Positions 5,272-5,637 of a stretch of DNA of 5,637 bases are shown piece by piece. The notes beneath the pieces were generated by a model. The model was not told where the DNA came from, searched no databases, and was given only the letters and a program-made list of their open reading frames with translations. This DNA is from Elioraea sp051860475. Lineage in GTDB: Bacteria; Pseudomonadota; Alphaproteobacteria; Acetobacterales; Acetobacteraceae. Numbering within the stretch: the first letter of the stretch is position 1; each line of letters begins with the position of its first letter. A program made the translations under genes and the position numbers. The stretch spans positions 1 through 5,637 of the forward strand of contig NZ_JBHYDW010000205.1 of the NCBI RefSeq assembly GCF_051860475.1, read 5' to 3'.

Positions 5272-5637
5272 TCAGCGCGCAGCGGCGACCGCCTCGCGCA
5301 GCCGTTCGATCGGTACCGCGCCGGGCAGCAGCGTCTCGCCCACCACGTAGGCGGGCGTGCCCTGGATGCCGAGCGTCTGCGCGAGTTCGAGGTTCGCGTT
5401 CAACCGGCGCGTGACTGTCTCACTGTTCATGTCGCGCAGCAGGCGCGCCGGGTCGAGCCCGGTCTCGGCCGCGAGCTGCAGCAGCGCCGCCTCGTCCGGC
5501 TCGCCCCGGAGCCGCATCAGTGCGTCGTGGAAGCGCGGGAACCCGCCCTGGGCATGCGCGGCGAGCGCGGCCCGCGCGGCGGTCACGCTGGCGGGGCCGA
5601 GGATCGGGATCTCCTTCACCACCACGCGCAGGCCGGG
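5272..5637 (-). CDS. DsbA/Com1-family thiol oxidoreductase, C-terminal part (cut by right edge)
   Basis: This is the C-terminal 121 residues of a thioredoxin-fold disulfide oxidoreductase of the DsbA/Com1 type, usually a periplasmic enzyme that forms or isomerises disulfide bonds in exported proteins. The frame is open to the window edge, so the GTG codon at 5623-5625 is internal, and the signal peptide and the CxxC active site lie outside the window. Visible are the strand RVVVKEIPILG, after which comes the family's helical insertion (ASVTAARAALAAHAQ and FHDALM). Then follow the helical EAALLQLAAETGLD and RLNANLELAQTLGIQGTPAYVVG, containing the cis-proline that faces the active site (TP, about residue 95 of the visible part), and the final strand and helix. 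It converges on the EAL gene with a 6-base gap. Which Dsb subtype it is cannot be decided without the CxxC region. Confidence 0.87.
   Translation of the reverse strand, partial: PGLRVVVKEIPILGPASVTAARAALAAHAQGGFPRFHDALMRLRGEPDEAALLQLAAETGLDPARLLRDMNSETVTRRLNANLELAQTLGIQGTPAYVVGETLLPGAVPIERLREAVAAAR

Noticed and set aside
1..5637. Mobile element, CRISPR array or RNA gene
   Set aside because: No transposase-like frame, no terminal inverted repeats, no regularly spaced repeats and no tRNA-like fold was seen on either strand.

Overview
The window is very GC-rich (roughly 70% or more by eye) and almost fully coding. It reads as a piece of a high-GC proteobacterial chromosome, most likely an alphaproteobacterium. 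The support is the codon use, an FNR/FixK-type palindrome, a CtrA-like box and the mix of gene families; none of this identifies a genus. I see no transposase, integrase, phage gene, tRNA, rRNA or CRISPR array. Most genes are recognisable housekeeping or accessory enzymes. The less explained parts are one 191-residue unknown protein, one 39-residue membrane protein and three candidate regulator sites.

Left part (1-1438): the 3' part of a ferric-reductase-like flavocytochrome overlaps by 8 bases a 39-residue single-helix membrane protein. That pair runs tail-to-tail, with a 3-base gap, into a minus-strand gene for a small exported c-type cytochrome. The 70 bases between the cytochrome gene and the next plus-strand gene hold a perfect TTGACC-GA-GGTCAA palindrome. 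This is an FNR/FixK-type site, placed suitably to activate the cytochrome gene. Together these genes look like a small membrane/periplasmic electron-transfer module that may respond to oxygen or redox state.

Middle (1439-3657): a PLP-dependent 2,3-diaminopropionate ammonia-lyase (dpaL) is followed 35 bases later by a PIG3-type NAD(P)H quinone oxidoreductase. They probably form a two-gene operon. The lyase degrades diaminopropionate to pyruvate and ammonia; the link to the reductase is positional only.

Right part (3658-5637): a leader with a CRP-like TGTGA-N6-TCACT site precedes the 191-residue protein of unknown function, whose C-terminal half resembles a PD-(D/E)XK nuclease core without the usual lysine. 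A GC-rich hairpin follows. Next, behind a CtrA-like TTAA-N7-TTGAC site, is a free-standing EAL-domain cyclic-di-GMP phosphodiesterase whose catalytic residues appear intact. It converges, with a 6-base gap, on a minus-strand DsbA/Com1-type thiol oxidoreductase that is cut by the right edge before its CxxC motif.
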